Shown: in pieces, positions 1 through 8,121 of the stretch
Position numbering within the stretch: position 1 is the first letter of the stretch
Layout of the letters: each line of letters opens with the position of its first letter
NCBI RefSeq assembly: GCF_021283545.2
Contig: NZ_CP128540.1
Location: forward strand, 2,763,501-2,827,500
DNA: 64,000 nt
Direction: 5' to 3'
Origin: Pseudomonas alloputida
GTDB lineage: Bacteria; Pseudomonadota; Gammaproteobacteria; Pseudomonadales; Pseudomonadaceae
Notes under the pieces: generated by a model
What the model saw: only the letters and a program-made list of their open reading frames with translations
The model's database searches: none
What the model was told of the DNA's origin: nothing
Position numbers and translations under genes: made by a program

Positions 1-237
1 CCTGTCGTCGCCGCGGCCCCGACGGCCCCGGAACTGCCTTTCCAGTTCATCGGCCGCATGGGTGACCGCGACGACCTGCAGGTCTTCCTGCAGAGCGGCG
101 AAAAACTCTACGTCGTGCGCCAAGGCGACGTGATCGAAGACACCTATCGCCTCGATCGGGTATCGGCCAACGAGCTGAACCTGGTCTACCTGCCTTTGCA
201 CCAGTCGCAGACCTTGTCTGTCGGGAGCGCACCATGA
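1..237 (+). CDS. GspC/PilP-like periplasmic secretion component (3' end only)
   Basis: The frame is open from base 1 and stops at 235-237, overlapping the secretin start (ATGA at 234). The visible 78 residues begin Pro/Ala-rich and then form a compact beta-rich domain with FIGRMGDRDDLQVFL, a GEKLYVVRQGD segment and an LVYLPLHQSQTL end. This looks like the C-terminal periplasmic domain of inner-membrane GspC/PilP-type proteins, which contact the secretin. The role is inferred from that pattern and from the position immediately before a secretin; the N-terminus lies outside the window. Confidence 0.6.
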   Translation, partial: PVVAAAPTAPELPFQFIGRMGDRDDLQVFLQSGEKLYVVRQGDVIEDTYRLDRVSANELNLVYLPLHQSQTLSVGSAP

Positions 238-2099
238 AGTCGTCAAAGCTGTGCAAGCCTGCTCCGTTTCTGCTCGTGGCGCTGTGCGTGGCCATTGCCG
301 GTTGCGGCTCCAGTGCGGTTCGCCAGGACAGCGACCAGCTGATGAAAGAGGGCCAGTACGAGGCCGGCATCGCTCGCCTGGAAGAGGCCCTGCGCGACGA
401 TCCGCGTGATACAGAGCTGAATATCGCCCTGGCCCACAGCCGCCAGGCGGCGGTCGAGGCCCTGATTGGCCAGGCCGACAGCGACCGCGTCCGCCATGAC
501 TTCGCCAATGCCCGGATGGGCTACGGCCGGGTGCTCACCCTGGAGCCGAACAACCGCCGCGCCCAGGAAGGCATTCGCCAGCTGGAGCTGATCCGCACCC
601 TGGACGAACGCATAGCGCTTGGCCAGGCGGCGCTGCGCCAGGGCGACCTGTTCGGTGCCGAACGCTACATGCGCGAAGTCTTGCGTCTGGACCCGCAGAA
701 CCAGAAGGGCATGACCCTGCGCAGCGACATCGAAAACGTGCAGGCACGCACCGCGCAGCCGTACCCGCAATTGCGCAGCAAGCTGGAGCGGCCGGTCACC
801 CTGGAGTTTCGCGATGCCAACCTGAAGACCATCTTCGAAGTGCTGTCGCAGGTGGCCGGCATCAATTTCATCTTCGACAAGGACCTGCGCCCGGACATGA
901 AAGCCACCATCTTCGTGCGCGAGGTGCGCATCGAGGACGCGATAGCGCTGCTGCTGGAGCAAAACCAGCTGCGCCAGAAGATCGTCAACGACAACACCGT
1001 CATGGTCTACCCCGATTCGCCGCAGAAGACCAAGGACTACCAGGAACTGGTCATGCGCACGTTCTACCTGACCAGCATCGACGCCAACACCGCGTTGAAC
1101 ATGGTCAAGACCATGCTCAAGACCCGCGACGTGTTCGTTGACGAGCGCCTCAACACCCTGACCATGCGCGACACGTCGGACGCGGTGCGCATGGCCGAGA
1201 AGCTGCTGCAGTCGCAGGACCAGTCCAACCCCGAGGTGGTGCTGGAAGTGGAGGTGATGGAGGTGGCCACCTCGCGCATCCTCGACCTTGGCCTGCAATG
1301 GCCCAACACCTTCGGCGTGCTGAGCGACGATGGCAACCCGGTCAGCGTGCTCGACCAGCTCAAGGGCATCAATTCCAGCCGCATCAGCATTGCGCCGGCG
1401 CCGCAGGCCAAGATCAACGCCCAGGACAAGGACATCAACACCCTGGCCAGCCCGGTGATCCGCGTCAGCAACCGCGAGCAAGCGCGCATCCACATCGGCC
1501 AGCGGGTACCGATCATCAGCGCCACCTCGGTGCCGTCGACCCAAGGGCCGGTCATTACCGAGAGCGTCACCTACCTGGACGTCGGCCTGAAGCTAGAAGT
1601 GCAGCCCACCGTGCACCTGAACAACGAAGTGGCGATCAAGGTGGCGCTGGAGGTCAGCAACGCCACCCCGCTGGAGGCCACCCGCCAGGGCACCATCCCG
1701 GTCCAGGTCGACACCCGCAACGCGCAGACCAGCCTGCGCCTGCACGACGGCGAAACCCAGGTGCTGGCCGGCCTGGTGCGCAACGACCACAACGCCAGTG
1801 GCAACAAGATTCCCGGCCTTGGCGACATCCCGGGCCTTGGCCGGCTGTTCGGCAGCAACAAGGACGACATGAGCAAGAGTGAGCTGGTGCTGGCGATCAC
1901 CCCGCGCATCGTGCGTAACCTGCCGTACCAGAGCCCGTCGGACATGGAGTTTTCCACGGGCACCGAGTCGGCCATGCAGGTGCGCCAAATGGCGCCACTG
2001 CCGCCGATGGACGTGCCTGGTAATGCGCCGACCACTGAAGAACCGGTCGTGGACAGCCAGATGGCGGTCGCCCCGGTCAACGGGAGCCCCCGGCCATGA
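234..2099 (+). CDS. Lipoprotein secretin with TPR-like N-terminus (GspD/PilQ superfamily)
   Basis: A 621-residue outer-membrane secretin. A lipoprotein signal ends at Cys24 (AIAGC). Residues about 30-170 are helical and TPR-like. An STN/N0 domain follows at about 188-240 (VTLEFRDANLKTIFEVL), then an N1/NolW-like domain at about 270-335. The secretin core spans about 400-570, with RVPIISATS and the C-terminal GLGDIPGLGRLFG and LVLAITPRIV motifs. Such proteins form multimeric gated pores for type II secretion or type IV pili. A fused N-terminal TPR region is not typical of classical GspD and resembles secretins of small pseudopilin-based systems. It overlaps both neighbours by 4 bp, so translation is probably coupled. 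Confidence 0.9.
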   Translation: MKSSKLCKPAPFLLVALCVAIAGCGSSAVRQDSDQLMKEGQYEAGIARLEEALRDDPRDTELNIALAHSRQAAVEALIGQADSDRVRHDFANARMGYGRVLTLEPNNRRAQEGIRQLELIRTLDERIALGQAALRQGDLFGAERYMREVLRLDPQNQKGMTLRSDIENVQARTAQPYPQLRSKLERPVTLEFRDANLKTIFEVLSQVAGINFIFDKDLRPDMKATIFVREVRIEDAIALLLEQNQLRQKIVNDNTVMVYPDSPQKTKDYQELVMRTFYLTSIDANTALNMVKTMLKTRDVFVDERLNTLTMRDTSDAVRMAEKLLQSQDQSNPEVVLEVEVMEVATSRILDLGLQWPNTFGVLSDDGNPVSVLDQLKGINSSRISIAPAPQAKINAQDKDINTLASPVIRVSNREQARIHIGQRVPIISATSVPSTQGPVITESVTYLDVGLKLEVQPTVHLNNEVAIKVALEVSNATPLEATRQGTIPVQVDTRNAQTSLRLHDGETQVLAGLVRNDHNASGNKIPGLGDIPGLGRLFGSNKDDMSKSELVLAITPRIVRNLPYQSPSDMEFSTGTESAMQVRQMAPLPPMDVPGNAPTTEEPVVDSQMAVAPVNGSPRP

Positions 2100-2575
2100 G
2101 CGCCCGGCGTCGCATGCAAGGCTTCAGCCTGATCGAGGTGGTGCTGACCCTGGCACTGCTCGGCTTGCTCGCCAGCATGGCCGCGCCGCTGACCGAAACG
2201 GTGGTACGCCGCGGCAAGGAGCAGCAACTGCGCGAGGCGCTGTACCAGATTCGCGACGCCATCGATGCCTACAAGCGGGCCTTCGACGCCGGCTACATCG
2301 AGAAGCGCGTCGATAGCAGTGGCTACCCGCCGAACCTGCAGGTGCTGGTAGAGGGCGTGCGCGATGTGCGCAGTGCCAAGGGCGCCAAGTTCTACTTCCT
2401 GCGGCGTATCCCGCACGACCCGCTGGTGGCGGCAAAGGATGAAGACGAAGGCGGCTGGGGCCTGCGCGCCTACGACAGCAGCCCCGACAACCCGCGCGAG
2501 GGCGAAGACGTGTTCGACGTGTATTCCAGGGCCCGCGGCAAAGGCCTGAACAATATCCCTTACGGGCAATGGTGA
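2096..2575 (+). CDS. Type II secretion-like pseudopilin
   Basis: A 159-residue class III prepilin-like protein. The short basic leader ends at Gly before the N-methylation segment (MQG/FSLIEVVLTLALLGLL), with Glu at +5 as required for assembly, so a prepilin peptidase should process it. The globular part contains RRIPHDPL and a Gly/Trp-rich GGWGLRAYDSSPDN loop like those of GspG-type major pseudopilins. It overlaps the secretin stop by 4 bp (ATGA). It probably builds the periplasmic pseudopilus that works through the upstream secretin; the substrate is unknown. Confidence 0.85.
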   Translation: MSARRRMQGFSLIEVVLTLALLGLLASMAAPLTETVVRRGKEQQLREALYQIRDAIDAYKRAFDAGYIEKRVDSSGYPPNLQVLVEGVRDVRSAKGAKFYFLRRIPHDPLVAAKDEDEGGWGLRAYDSSPDNPREGEDVFDVYSRARGKGLNNIPYGQW

Positions 2576-2580
2576 CAGCC

Positions 2581-2955
2581 ATGAAACGCAGCAAAGGCTT
2601 CACCCTGATCGAACTGCTGGTGGTGATGGCGATCATCGCCACGCTGATGACCATCGCCATGCCGCGCTACTTCAACAGCCTGGAAAGCTCGCGCGAGGCC
2701 ACCCTGCGTCAGAGCCTGGCAGTGCTGCGCGAGGCGCTGGACCACTACTACGGTGATACCGGCCACTACCCCGACTCGCTGGAACAACTGGTGGAACAAC
2801 GTTACCTGCGCAACACACCGGTCGACCCGATCACCGAGCGCAGCGATGCCTGGCAGCTGGTGCCGCCGCCCGAGGGTGTGGCGGGCGGCGTGGCCGACAT
2901 CAAGAGCGGTGCCACAGGGAGGGCGCGTGATGGCAGCCTCTTCGCTGAATGGTAA
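2581..2955 (+). CDS. GspG-like pseudopilin
   Basis: About 124 residues with a canonical prepilin N-terminus (KG/FTLIELLVVMAIIATL) and Glu at +5. The short periplasmic domain has HYYGDTGHYPDSLEQLV and YLRNTPVDPIT, the pattern of GspG-type major pseudopilins. The ATG at 2581 gives a normal short leader. An in-frame ATG at 2569 overlaps the previous stop and would add four residues, and I cannot decide between the two. The 3' end overlaps the next gene by 26 bp. Confidence 0.85.
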   Translation: MKRSKGFTLIELLVVMAIIATLMTIAMPRYFNSLESSREATLRQSLAVLREALDHYYGDTGHYPDSLEQLVEQRYLRNTPVDPITERSDAWQLVPPPEGVAGGVADIKSGATGRARDGSLFAEW

Positions 2956-3457
2956 GGCCAACGGCGGCTTTACATACCTGGGGGTGCTGCTGCTGATTGC
3001 GGTCAGCAGCGTGGCCCTGGCGGCCACCGGCACGATCTGGGCGAGCGCCGCCCAGCGCGACCGCGAACGCCAGTTGCTGTGGGTCGGCAGCCAGTATGCC
3101 CAAGCCTTGCGCAGCTACTACCGCGCCTCGCCAGGGCTGGCCCAGTACCCCCAGGATCTGGCCGACCTGCTACAGGACAACCGCTACCCGCAGGCCAAAC
3201 GGCACATTCGCAGGCTTTACCCTGACCCGATCAGCAACAGCCACGAATGGGGCCTGCTGCGCTCGATCGATGGCCGTATCACCGGAGTGTACAGCCGTTC
3301 GGACGCCACCCCTTTCAAGCGCAGTGGCTTCAGCGCCGAATGGAGCGGGTTCGAGGGGATGGAGCACTACAGCGACTGGCAGTTCGTCGCCGAGCAGGCC
3401 TTTACCGAAAGTGCACGCGGTGTGCAGACGAATGCAGGCCCGGGAGACACACCATGA
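2930..3457 (+). CDS. Atypical minor pseudopilin-like protein
   Basis: A 175-residue protein starting at the ATG at 2930, preceded by GGGAGGG. The N-terminus has a prepilin-like Gly followed by FTYLGVLLLIAVSSVAL, but position +5 is Gly instead of Glu. The mature domain carries ERQLLWVGSQYAQALRSYY and RYPDPIS-like stretches resembling the other pseudopilins. Proteins lacking Glu5 are usually minor, tip-located components such as GspK, so a tip or adaptor role is an inference. The stop overlaps csgE by 4 bp (ATGA), which joins the pseudopilin genes to the curli genes in one transcript. Confidence 0.75.
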   Translation: MAASSLNGKANGGFTYLGVLLLIAVSSVALAATGTIWASAAQRDRERQLLWVGSQYAQALRSYYRASPGLAQYPQDLADLLQDNRYPQAKRHIRRLYPDPISNSHEWGLLRSIDGRITGVYSRSDATPFKRSGFSAEWSGFEGMEHYSDWQFVAEQAFTESARGVQTNAGPGDTP

Positions 3458-3855
3458 AGCGCCTGGCTGCGCTGTGCCTGGGCCTGCTGCTGATGGCAGG
3501 GGTGACCACCTGCGCCAGGGCGGGTGCTGAAGACGAGATGCAGGGCTTTATCGTCGATAACACCATCTCGCACATCGGCCACGACTTTTACTACTACTTC
3601 GCCGACCGCCTGCGTGCCACCAGCCGTCTGGACTTCAACCTGGTGGTACGCGAACGCCCCGATGCCCGCTGGGGCAGCCTGGTGATGGTGGAGTTCGAGC
3701 GTGAAGTGGTGTACCGCCGCTTCCTGCCACCCAATACCACCGAGCTCAAAGACGAGGCCGTCGCCGCCGCCGACCTGGTCAAGCAGCAGATCATTCAACG
3801 CAAGCTGCAACGCCTGCTACAGGACACCACCGACTTGGAGAGGGACGAGCTATGA
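3454..3855 (+). CDS. csgE: Curli assembly/transport component CsgE
   Basis: A 133-residue secreted protein with an N-terminal signal sequence (hydrophobic CLGLLLMAGVTTCARA) and a CsgE-type body: GFIVDNTISHIGHDFYYYF, then WGSLVMVEFEREVVYRRFLP. Length matches E. coli CsgE (about 129). CsgE is a periplasmic specificity factor that caps the CsgG pore and guides amyloid subunits. The ATG at 3454 is chosen because it overlaps the preceding stop and gives a signal peptide. It overlaps csgF by 4 bp. No csgA/csgB-like gene is seen in this window. Confidence 0.9.
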   Translation: MKRLAALCLGLLLMAGVTTCARAGAEDEMQGFIVDNTISHIGHDFYYYFADRLRATSRLDFNLVVRERPDARWGSLVMVEFEREVVYRRFLPPNTTELKDEAVAAADLVKQQIIQRKLQRLLQDTTDLERDEL

Positions 3856-4265
3856 ACCACCGCATTCCACGTTGCATTGCCGCCTGCCTGCTGGCCAGCG
3901 CCTGTGCTGCCCAGGCCACCGAGCTGGTGTACACCCCGGTCAACCCGGCCTTTGGCGGCAACCCGTTGAACGGCACCTGGCTGCTGAACAACGCCCAGGC
4001 GCAGAACGACTACGACGACCCGGACCTCAAGGACCGTGCCTCGGCCTTTACTGGCACCACGGCCCTTGAGCGCTTCAGCAACCAGCTGGAGTCGCGGATG
4101 TTGTCGCAGTTGCTGGACAACATCAGCAACGGCAACACCGGCAGCATGGCGACCGATGCGTTTCTCATCGACGTCATCGACGATTCCGGGGCCTTGAGCA
4201 TCAAGGTCACCGATCGTGCCACAGGAGAAATTTCGATCATTGAGGTCAGCGGCCTGAACCCCTGA
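3852..4265 (+). CDS. csgF: Curli assembly factor CsgF
   Basis: A 137-residue protein with a signal peptide ending near AAQA/TELVYTP. The characteristic CsgF N-terminus PVNPAFGGNPLNGTWLLN follows, which in E. coli inserts into the CsgG barrel, then an asparagine-rich middle and a C-terminal beta domain (VTDRATGEISIIEV). Family knowledge: CsgF couples the CsgG secretion channel to nucleation of curli at the cell surface. Length equals the usual 138. It overlaps csgE by 4 bp and lies 34 bp before csgG. Confidence 0.92.
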   Translation: MNHRIPRCIAACLLASACAAQATELVYTPVNPAFGGNPLNGTWLLNNAQAQNDYDDPDLKDRASAFTGTTALERFSNQLESRMLSQLLDNISNGNTGSMATDAFLIDVIDDSGALSIKVTDRATGEISIIEVSGLNP

Positions 4266-4299
4266 GAGGGAAGGGCTTTTATGTTGGGGAGAGAACACC

Positions 4300-5148
4300 A
4301 TGAAACGTCTGCTGAGCACGCTGCTGATCCTCACCGCCCTGGGCCTGCAAGGTTGTGGCCTGCGCGAACCGATGCCCGCTGAACAGGACTCGGAAACCCC
4401 GACCCTGACCCCAAGGGCCTCGACCTACTACGACCTGATCAACATGCCACGCCCCAAAGGCCGGCTGATGGCCGTGGTGTACGGCTTCCGCGACCAGACC
4501 GGGCAGTACAAGCCCACCCCGGCCAGCTCGTTCTCCACCAGCGTCACCCAAGGCGCGGCCAGCATGTTGATGGACGCCCTGAGTGCCAGCGGCTGGTTCG
4601 TGGTGCTGGAGCGTGAAGGGCTGCAGAACCTGCTGACCGAGCGCAAGATCATCCGTGCATCGCAGAAAAAGCCGGATGTAGCGGAAAACATCATGGGCGA
4701 ACTGCCCCCGTTGCAGGCCGCCAACCTGATGCTCGAAGGCGGCATCATCGCCTACGACACCAACGTGCGCAGCGGCGGCGAGGGCGCCCGCTACCTGGGG
4801 ATCGACATCTCTCGCGAGTACCGGGTGGACCAGGTCACCGTCAACCTGCGCGCCGTGGACGTGCGCACCGGGCAGGTGCTGGCCAACGTGATGACCAGCA
4901 AGACCATCTACTCGGTGGGGCGCAGTGCCGGGGTGTTCAAGTTCATCGAGTTCAAGAAACTGCTGGAAGCCGAGGTGGGGTATACCACCAATGAACCGGC
5001 GCAGTTGTGCGTGCTGTCGGCGATCGAAGCGGCGGTGGGGCACTTGCTGGCGCAGGGGATCGAGCGGCGGTTGTGGCAGGTGGCGGGGGATCCAGCTGAT
5101 GGCAAAGCCACGGTGGACAAGTTCTTGAGCCAGAATCAGCAGCCGTGA
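4300..5148 (+). CDS. csgG: Curli outer-membrane secretion lipoprotein CsgG
   Basis: A 282-residue lipoprotein with Cys19 (LGLQGC). It has the CsgG core YGFRDQTGQYKP, the transmembrane hairpin region around SSFSTSVTQGAASML, GWFVVLEREGLQNLLTERKI, and the late SREYRVDQVTVNLRAVDVRTG segment. CsgG forms a nonameric ungated pore for unfolded amyloid subunits. Length is close to E. coli CsgG (277). It is the last gene of the operon and is followed by a long hairpin at 5173-5206. The operon thus encodes two different outer-membrane channels, the secretin and CsgG. Confidence 0.93.
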   Translation: MKRLLSTLLILTALGLQGCGLREPMPAEQDSETPTLTPRASTYYDLINMPRPKGRLMAVVYGFRDQTGQYKPTPASSFSTSVTQGAASMLMDALSASGWFVVLEREGLQNLLTERKIIRASQKKPDVAENIMGELPPLQAANLMLEGGIIAYDTNVRSGGEGARYLGIDISREYRVDQVTVNLRAVDVRTGQVLANVMTSKTIYSVGRSAGVFKFIEFKKLLEAEVGYTTNEPAQLCVLSAIEAAVGHLLAQGIERRLWQVAGDPADGKATVDKFLSQNQQP

Positions 5149-5168
5149 TTGACTGTTAGGGAAGCTCT

Positions 5169-5204
5169 GATCAATTCAGCACAGGCCGCCTGACCTGTGC
5201 TGAA
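5169..5204 (+). repeat. IS5-type end relic, copy A (36 bp)
   Basis: This 36-bp segment matches the reverse complement of 6845-6880 at 31 of 36 positions. Copy B lies directly at the 5' end of the decayed transposase gene, so copy A appears to be the same end of a related IS whose body is missing. The bases just before it (GGGAAGCTCTGA, about 5159-5170) look like a terminal inverted repeat of IS5-group elements; that last point is from memory. Confidence 0.7.
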
Positions 5205-5206
5205 TT
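5173..5206 (+). terminator. Hairpin after csgG, possible terminator
   Basis: A perfect 13-bp inverted repeat (AATTCAGCACAGG / CCTGTGCTGAATT) with an 8-nt loop, followed by TT and CTTG. It lies 25 bp after the csgG stop and could end the operon transcript. It is built from the IS-end relic, so the terminator may have been supplied by the insertion. Confidence 0.55.
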
Positions 5207-5329
5207 TTCTTGAAAACATTGCTAATTTCAGGTTTCGGGCAACTTGATTGGAGTTTTCCTAAAGCATTTCGAGACTTTAGCTTATTCGATGCAGGCAATA
5301 GTATAAGCTACCGGCTAGGCGATCGGCTT

Positions 5330-6127
5330 TCATTGAGTTGGTGAGGTGTTGAAATGGGATGAGTGCATGCTGTTTCTTAGTATTTTTACCTGCTCCTGAT
5401 AGTTGCGCCCGTGAAGCGCACTTGGCCTGCTGATTAGAGTAGTGGAACCCACTGTAGGGGGGCCATATAGGTTACGGATCTCAAGCAATCCACGGTATAG
5501 TGGTATGATTTCAGGGTCTGTCGGTGGGGTGCCAAGAGATATCGCATTTCTAGCTTGGTCTCGTTGCTTTGAAGTCACTTTGTCGATGCCTGCTAATATT
5601 AAGCGGTCTCGGTGCTCCTTTATTACTAGATGGCTGAAATCTTTGCTTCTAGCCGAAATGAAAGCATCACGTGCCGACTCTCGGATCATGATATCTGTGT
5701 GTGGTCCCTTGAATATCTCGAGAGTCTCCATGGTATACAGGTTTGGCTTTTTGTTGTTTAATAGTTTTATGTAATCATCAAACATTAATTGGGATGACCG
5801 CAGGTTGGATGCTCTTAAATTTCCTGGCCTTGACGAAGGCGGTAATTTTTGCGCGGCCAGAATTTGTAGTGGCAGAACGCCGGAATGGCCACTTGGATCA
5901 ACAAAGTTGATCGGATCTCCTTGGCAGTAGGCGTAGCTGTTGATGCCGCCTGATTGAAATGGACTTAAATTGTCCGGCGAACAAAAGCGCATCAAGCGCG
6001 GCTTGTATCCGCGCCGACCATTCCCGAGTAAATATCCATCGGATGTTTTATCGAACGGCTGATCGTTGAATGCGAGGGTTGAGTGGTTAGCCGCCATGTG
6101 CCAACCATAGGGGGTATAGCGTAGCAT
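5330..6127 (-). CDS. Orphan Rhs-core tip protein 1 with variable C-terminus
   Basis: A 265-residue protein. Residues 1-80 carry the RHS repeat-associated core: YTPYG, then GYLLGNGRRGYKPRLMRFCS, DNLSPFQSGGINSYAYC and DPINFVDPSGH. Everything after the SGH junction (about 185 residues) is unlike the second copy nearby and is AT-rich, as expected for a polymorphic toxin or effector tip. Compared with the neighbouring tip it lacks about 70 N-terminal residues before the core. I do not recognise the C-terminal domain and see no obvious immunity gene next to it. Base composition differs clearly from the flanking operons, consistent with horizontal acquisition. It sits between two IS-end relics. Confidence 0.75.
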   Translation of the reverse strand: MLRYTPYGWHMAANHSTLAFNDQPFDKTSDGYLLGNGRRGYKPRLMRFCSPDNLSPFQSGGINSYAYCQGDPINFVDPSGHSGVLPLQILAAQKLPPSSRPGNLRASNLRSSQLMFDDYIKLLNNKKPNLYTMETLEIFKGPHTDIMIRESARDAFISARSKDFSHLVIKEHRDRLILAGIDKVTSKQRDQARNAISLGTPPTDPEIIPLYRGLLEIRNLYGPPTVGSTTLISRPSALHGRNYQEQVKILRNSMHSSHFNTSPTQ

Positions 6128-6305
6128 CGATCATTGCCCCTGGTTTATTTAATATTGTAGGTATATATAGATTAGTGAATAACGTGCCGCAATCGTTATT
6201 TTTAACAGTTGACATTTACTGTTGGGGTGTGTGGGCCCCCGGGTTAATCCATGCCAGTGGCTCTCACAGTTTTACCTAATATCACCTCCGGCGCTCAAAG
6301 AGGAT

Positions 6306-6852
6306 CTGGTATATGGCCCGCGAGGGGGACGGTCCCCGAATGAGATGGTGCGGATTGATAGGGAATCGCTCCGGCGTTTTCGTCGACGTTCGTGCCCTGA
6401 CGCAACGACAGGCCTGTGTATTGCAGTTAGTTGCTGATGGTTTCCAGAATCCCTGCCGCGAGCTGATGCTTCTCCAGCAGGCGCCGGAAATTCATGATCG
6501 TCGTGTCTTCGGGAATCGGCGCGCTGAGCGTCAATCGAGCAAACTGGCGTGTCAAAGTGATTTCGTACAGTGATTCCTCCATGGCCGGATCGCTCAGCGA
6601 AAACCAGTTTTGCAGTAGGCGGATACGCAGCATGGTTTCCAGTGAGTACGGCTTGCGGCCACCGCCGGCCTCTGGGTAATGCGGTTCGATCAATGCGAGC
6701 AAACCGCTCCCCGGTACGACCTGATCCATCTCGGCCAGGAAACGCTCACGGCGGGTTTGCTTGCGCTTACCGGCGCATTCGAAATCGGAAAAGCCCATCT
6801 GACCCATGGGCAAGGCTTGTTGGGGTGGCTGAACGGAGGGCGATTTCAGCAC
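6306..6852 (-). pseudogene. IS5-family transposase remnant
   Basis: The first 141 codons (6427-6852, GTG start) read as the N-terminal DUF772 region of IS5-family transposases: MGQMGFSDFECAGKRKQTRR, RERFLAEMDQVVPGSGLLAL, GRKPYSLETMLRIRLLQNWF and DTTIMNFRRLLEKHQLAAGI. A TAA at 6427-6429 interrupts the frame, but transposase-like sequence resumes in the same frame after it (GLSLRQGT, then a degraded APS-type segment) until about 6306. The catalytic DDE domain (full proteins are about 320 residues) is missing, so the element is dead. Confidence 0.85.
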
Positions 6853-6880
6853 AGGTCGAGCGGTCTGTGTTGACTTGATC
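6845..6880 (-). repeat. IS5-type end relic, copy B (36 bp)
   Basis: It lies at the 5' edge of the transposase remnant, whose GTG start falls inside it. It is 31/36 identical, in inverted orientation, to 5169-5204. The two copies therefore face each other across the first Rhs tip gene. Confidence 0.7.
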
Positions 6881-6942
6881 GGAAAATTTCTAGAAGAGTA
6901 GTGTGATATAAGATATTTGCAGTAGGCTATTTTAAAGTTTTG

Positions 6943-7911
6943 TCAGCGAGGCCTTAGATTTTTTCGGATAGCTTGCAATCTGTTCTTAAGACGGCCATCA
7001 ATTTTTACCGCTTCCTTTAGGGGTATGCCCTCGTCTGTTAGAAAGGTTACGGTGCGTAGACTGAGTGTCCGAGCAGTTAGCCAGTGGTTTAAGATGTTAT
7101 TTGAGATCGCTTCTGAGGTGTTTTGGTTATGGTGTCTGAGGGCGTCAATTTCAGTGGTTGTAATGTTTGGGTGGTGTTTTTTGTTTATAAATAGTTGAGG
7201 CCCGGTTTTTGGCGTGTATGGCTGGAATGCGGAGTTTATTTGATCATTAGTTAACTGCATGTCTGTCACGGCCCCGCTGCCTGCTTTTTCTAGTATCGTA
7301 GCATCGGAGTCATGTTGTTTGCTTATAAGTTCTTCGACAAGTTCAAATTCCACATGGTTCGTGGTAGGGCGTGTTTTATGCATGGCCTTGCTTCTCGGGG
7401 CTATCTGTTTCAGAGGGGCAGAGGCGTGGGCGGTACCTAGGTGAGGTGTCCTGACGCGACCCGATTGATCTGAGTAATTTGTGGGGTCATTGTTGCAGTA
7501 AACGTAAGCGTTGATCCCACCTTTCGAAAATGGACTTAGATAGTCAGGAGAACAGAAGCGCATGAGGGCAGTATTATAGGCACGGCGCCCACTGCCCATC
7601 AGGTATAAATGTGCAGATACTGATCGGGGTTGGCCGGTAAAACCCGTTAATTTGAGCGTGGGCTCTGGCGGTTGCTCGTAGCCGTATGAGGTGTAAGCCT
7701 GCGGTAAGGAGGTGTTTTCCGTACTGCGGGTTATGGGTGATCTGGCCATGTCAGAGCCTACAAGCGTGGTCGCTGTCTGATTGGCTTCACACAATAATTC
7801 GGCCAGTACTACGGAGCTGTCACGGAAGAACGTAGCGCTGGCAGCGCTTGTCAGCACCGAGTGTAAGTGCGTATGCATGTAGAAGTGTCGTAGATGCTGC
7901 GGGCTGGTCAT
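6943..7911 (-). CDS. Orphan Rhs-core tip protein 2 with different C-terminus
   Basis: A 322-residue protein. Residues about 70-152 are a degenerate Rhs junction and core (SYGYEQPPEPTLKLTGFTG, LMGSGRRAYNTALMRFCS, YLSPFSKGGINAYVYC, DPTNYSDQSG). About 70 residues before the core resemble the lead-in of the short stand-alone Rhs proteins common in pseudomonads. The C-terminal 170 residues (LVEELISKQHDSD, PQLFINKKHHPNITTTEI, TVTFLTDEGIPLKEAVKI) are unlike tip 1 and I do not recognise them. Low GC and poor fit to neighbouring codon use suggest transfer. A toxin or effector role is possible but unproven. Confidence 0.75.
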   Translation of the reverse strand: MTSPQHLRHFYMHTHLHSVLTSAASATFFRDSSVVLAELLCEANQTATTLVGSDMARSPITRSTENTSLPQAYTSYGYEQPPEPTLKLTGFTGQPRSVSAHLYLMGSGRRAYNTALMRFCSPDYLSPFSKGGINAYVYCNNDPTNYSDQSGRVRTPHLGTAHASAPLKQIAPRSKAMHKTRPTTNHVEFELVEELISKQHDSDATILEKAGSGAVTDMQLTNDQINSAFQPYTPKTGPQLFINKKHHPNITTTEIDALRHHNQNTSEAISNNILNHWLTARTLSLRTVTFLTDEGIPLKEAVKIDGRLKNRLQAIRKNLRPR

Positions 7912-8121
7912 TGAGATCTACCGAGGTTTTGGCTGGAGTATGGTCGAGAAATATCTCTTGGGCGACTGATAGATTTGACAGTTGACTCTGGGTGATTTGG
8001 CAACGGTGGATTGAGCAAAAGTCCTAAGTTTCGGCCATAACCCATTGAACTCGTGAAGCGCAATGCGTGCCCGCTATCCGATGCACGAATTGCCCACTCC
8101 AGTGAATCAAGGAGCGACACA

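Noticed and set aside
243..1544. Long minus-strand open frame (433 codons) opposite the secretin gene
   Set aside because: Mirror frame of a GC-rich gene: His/Leu/Val-rich composition, no ribosome site and no family motifs. Many similar long frames on the opposite strand of ilvA, NfrA, RND and TerC genes were left out for the same reason.
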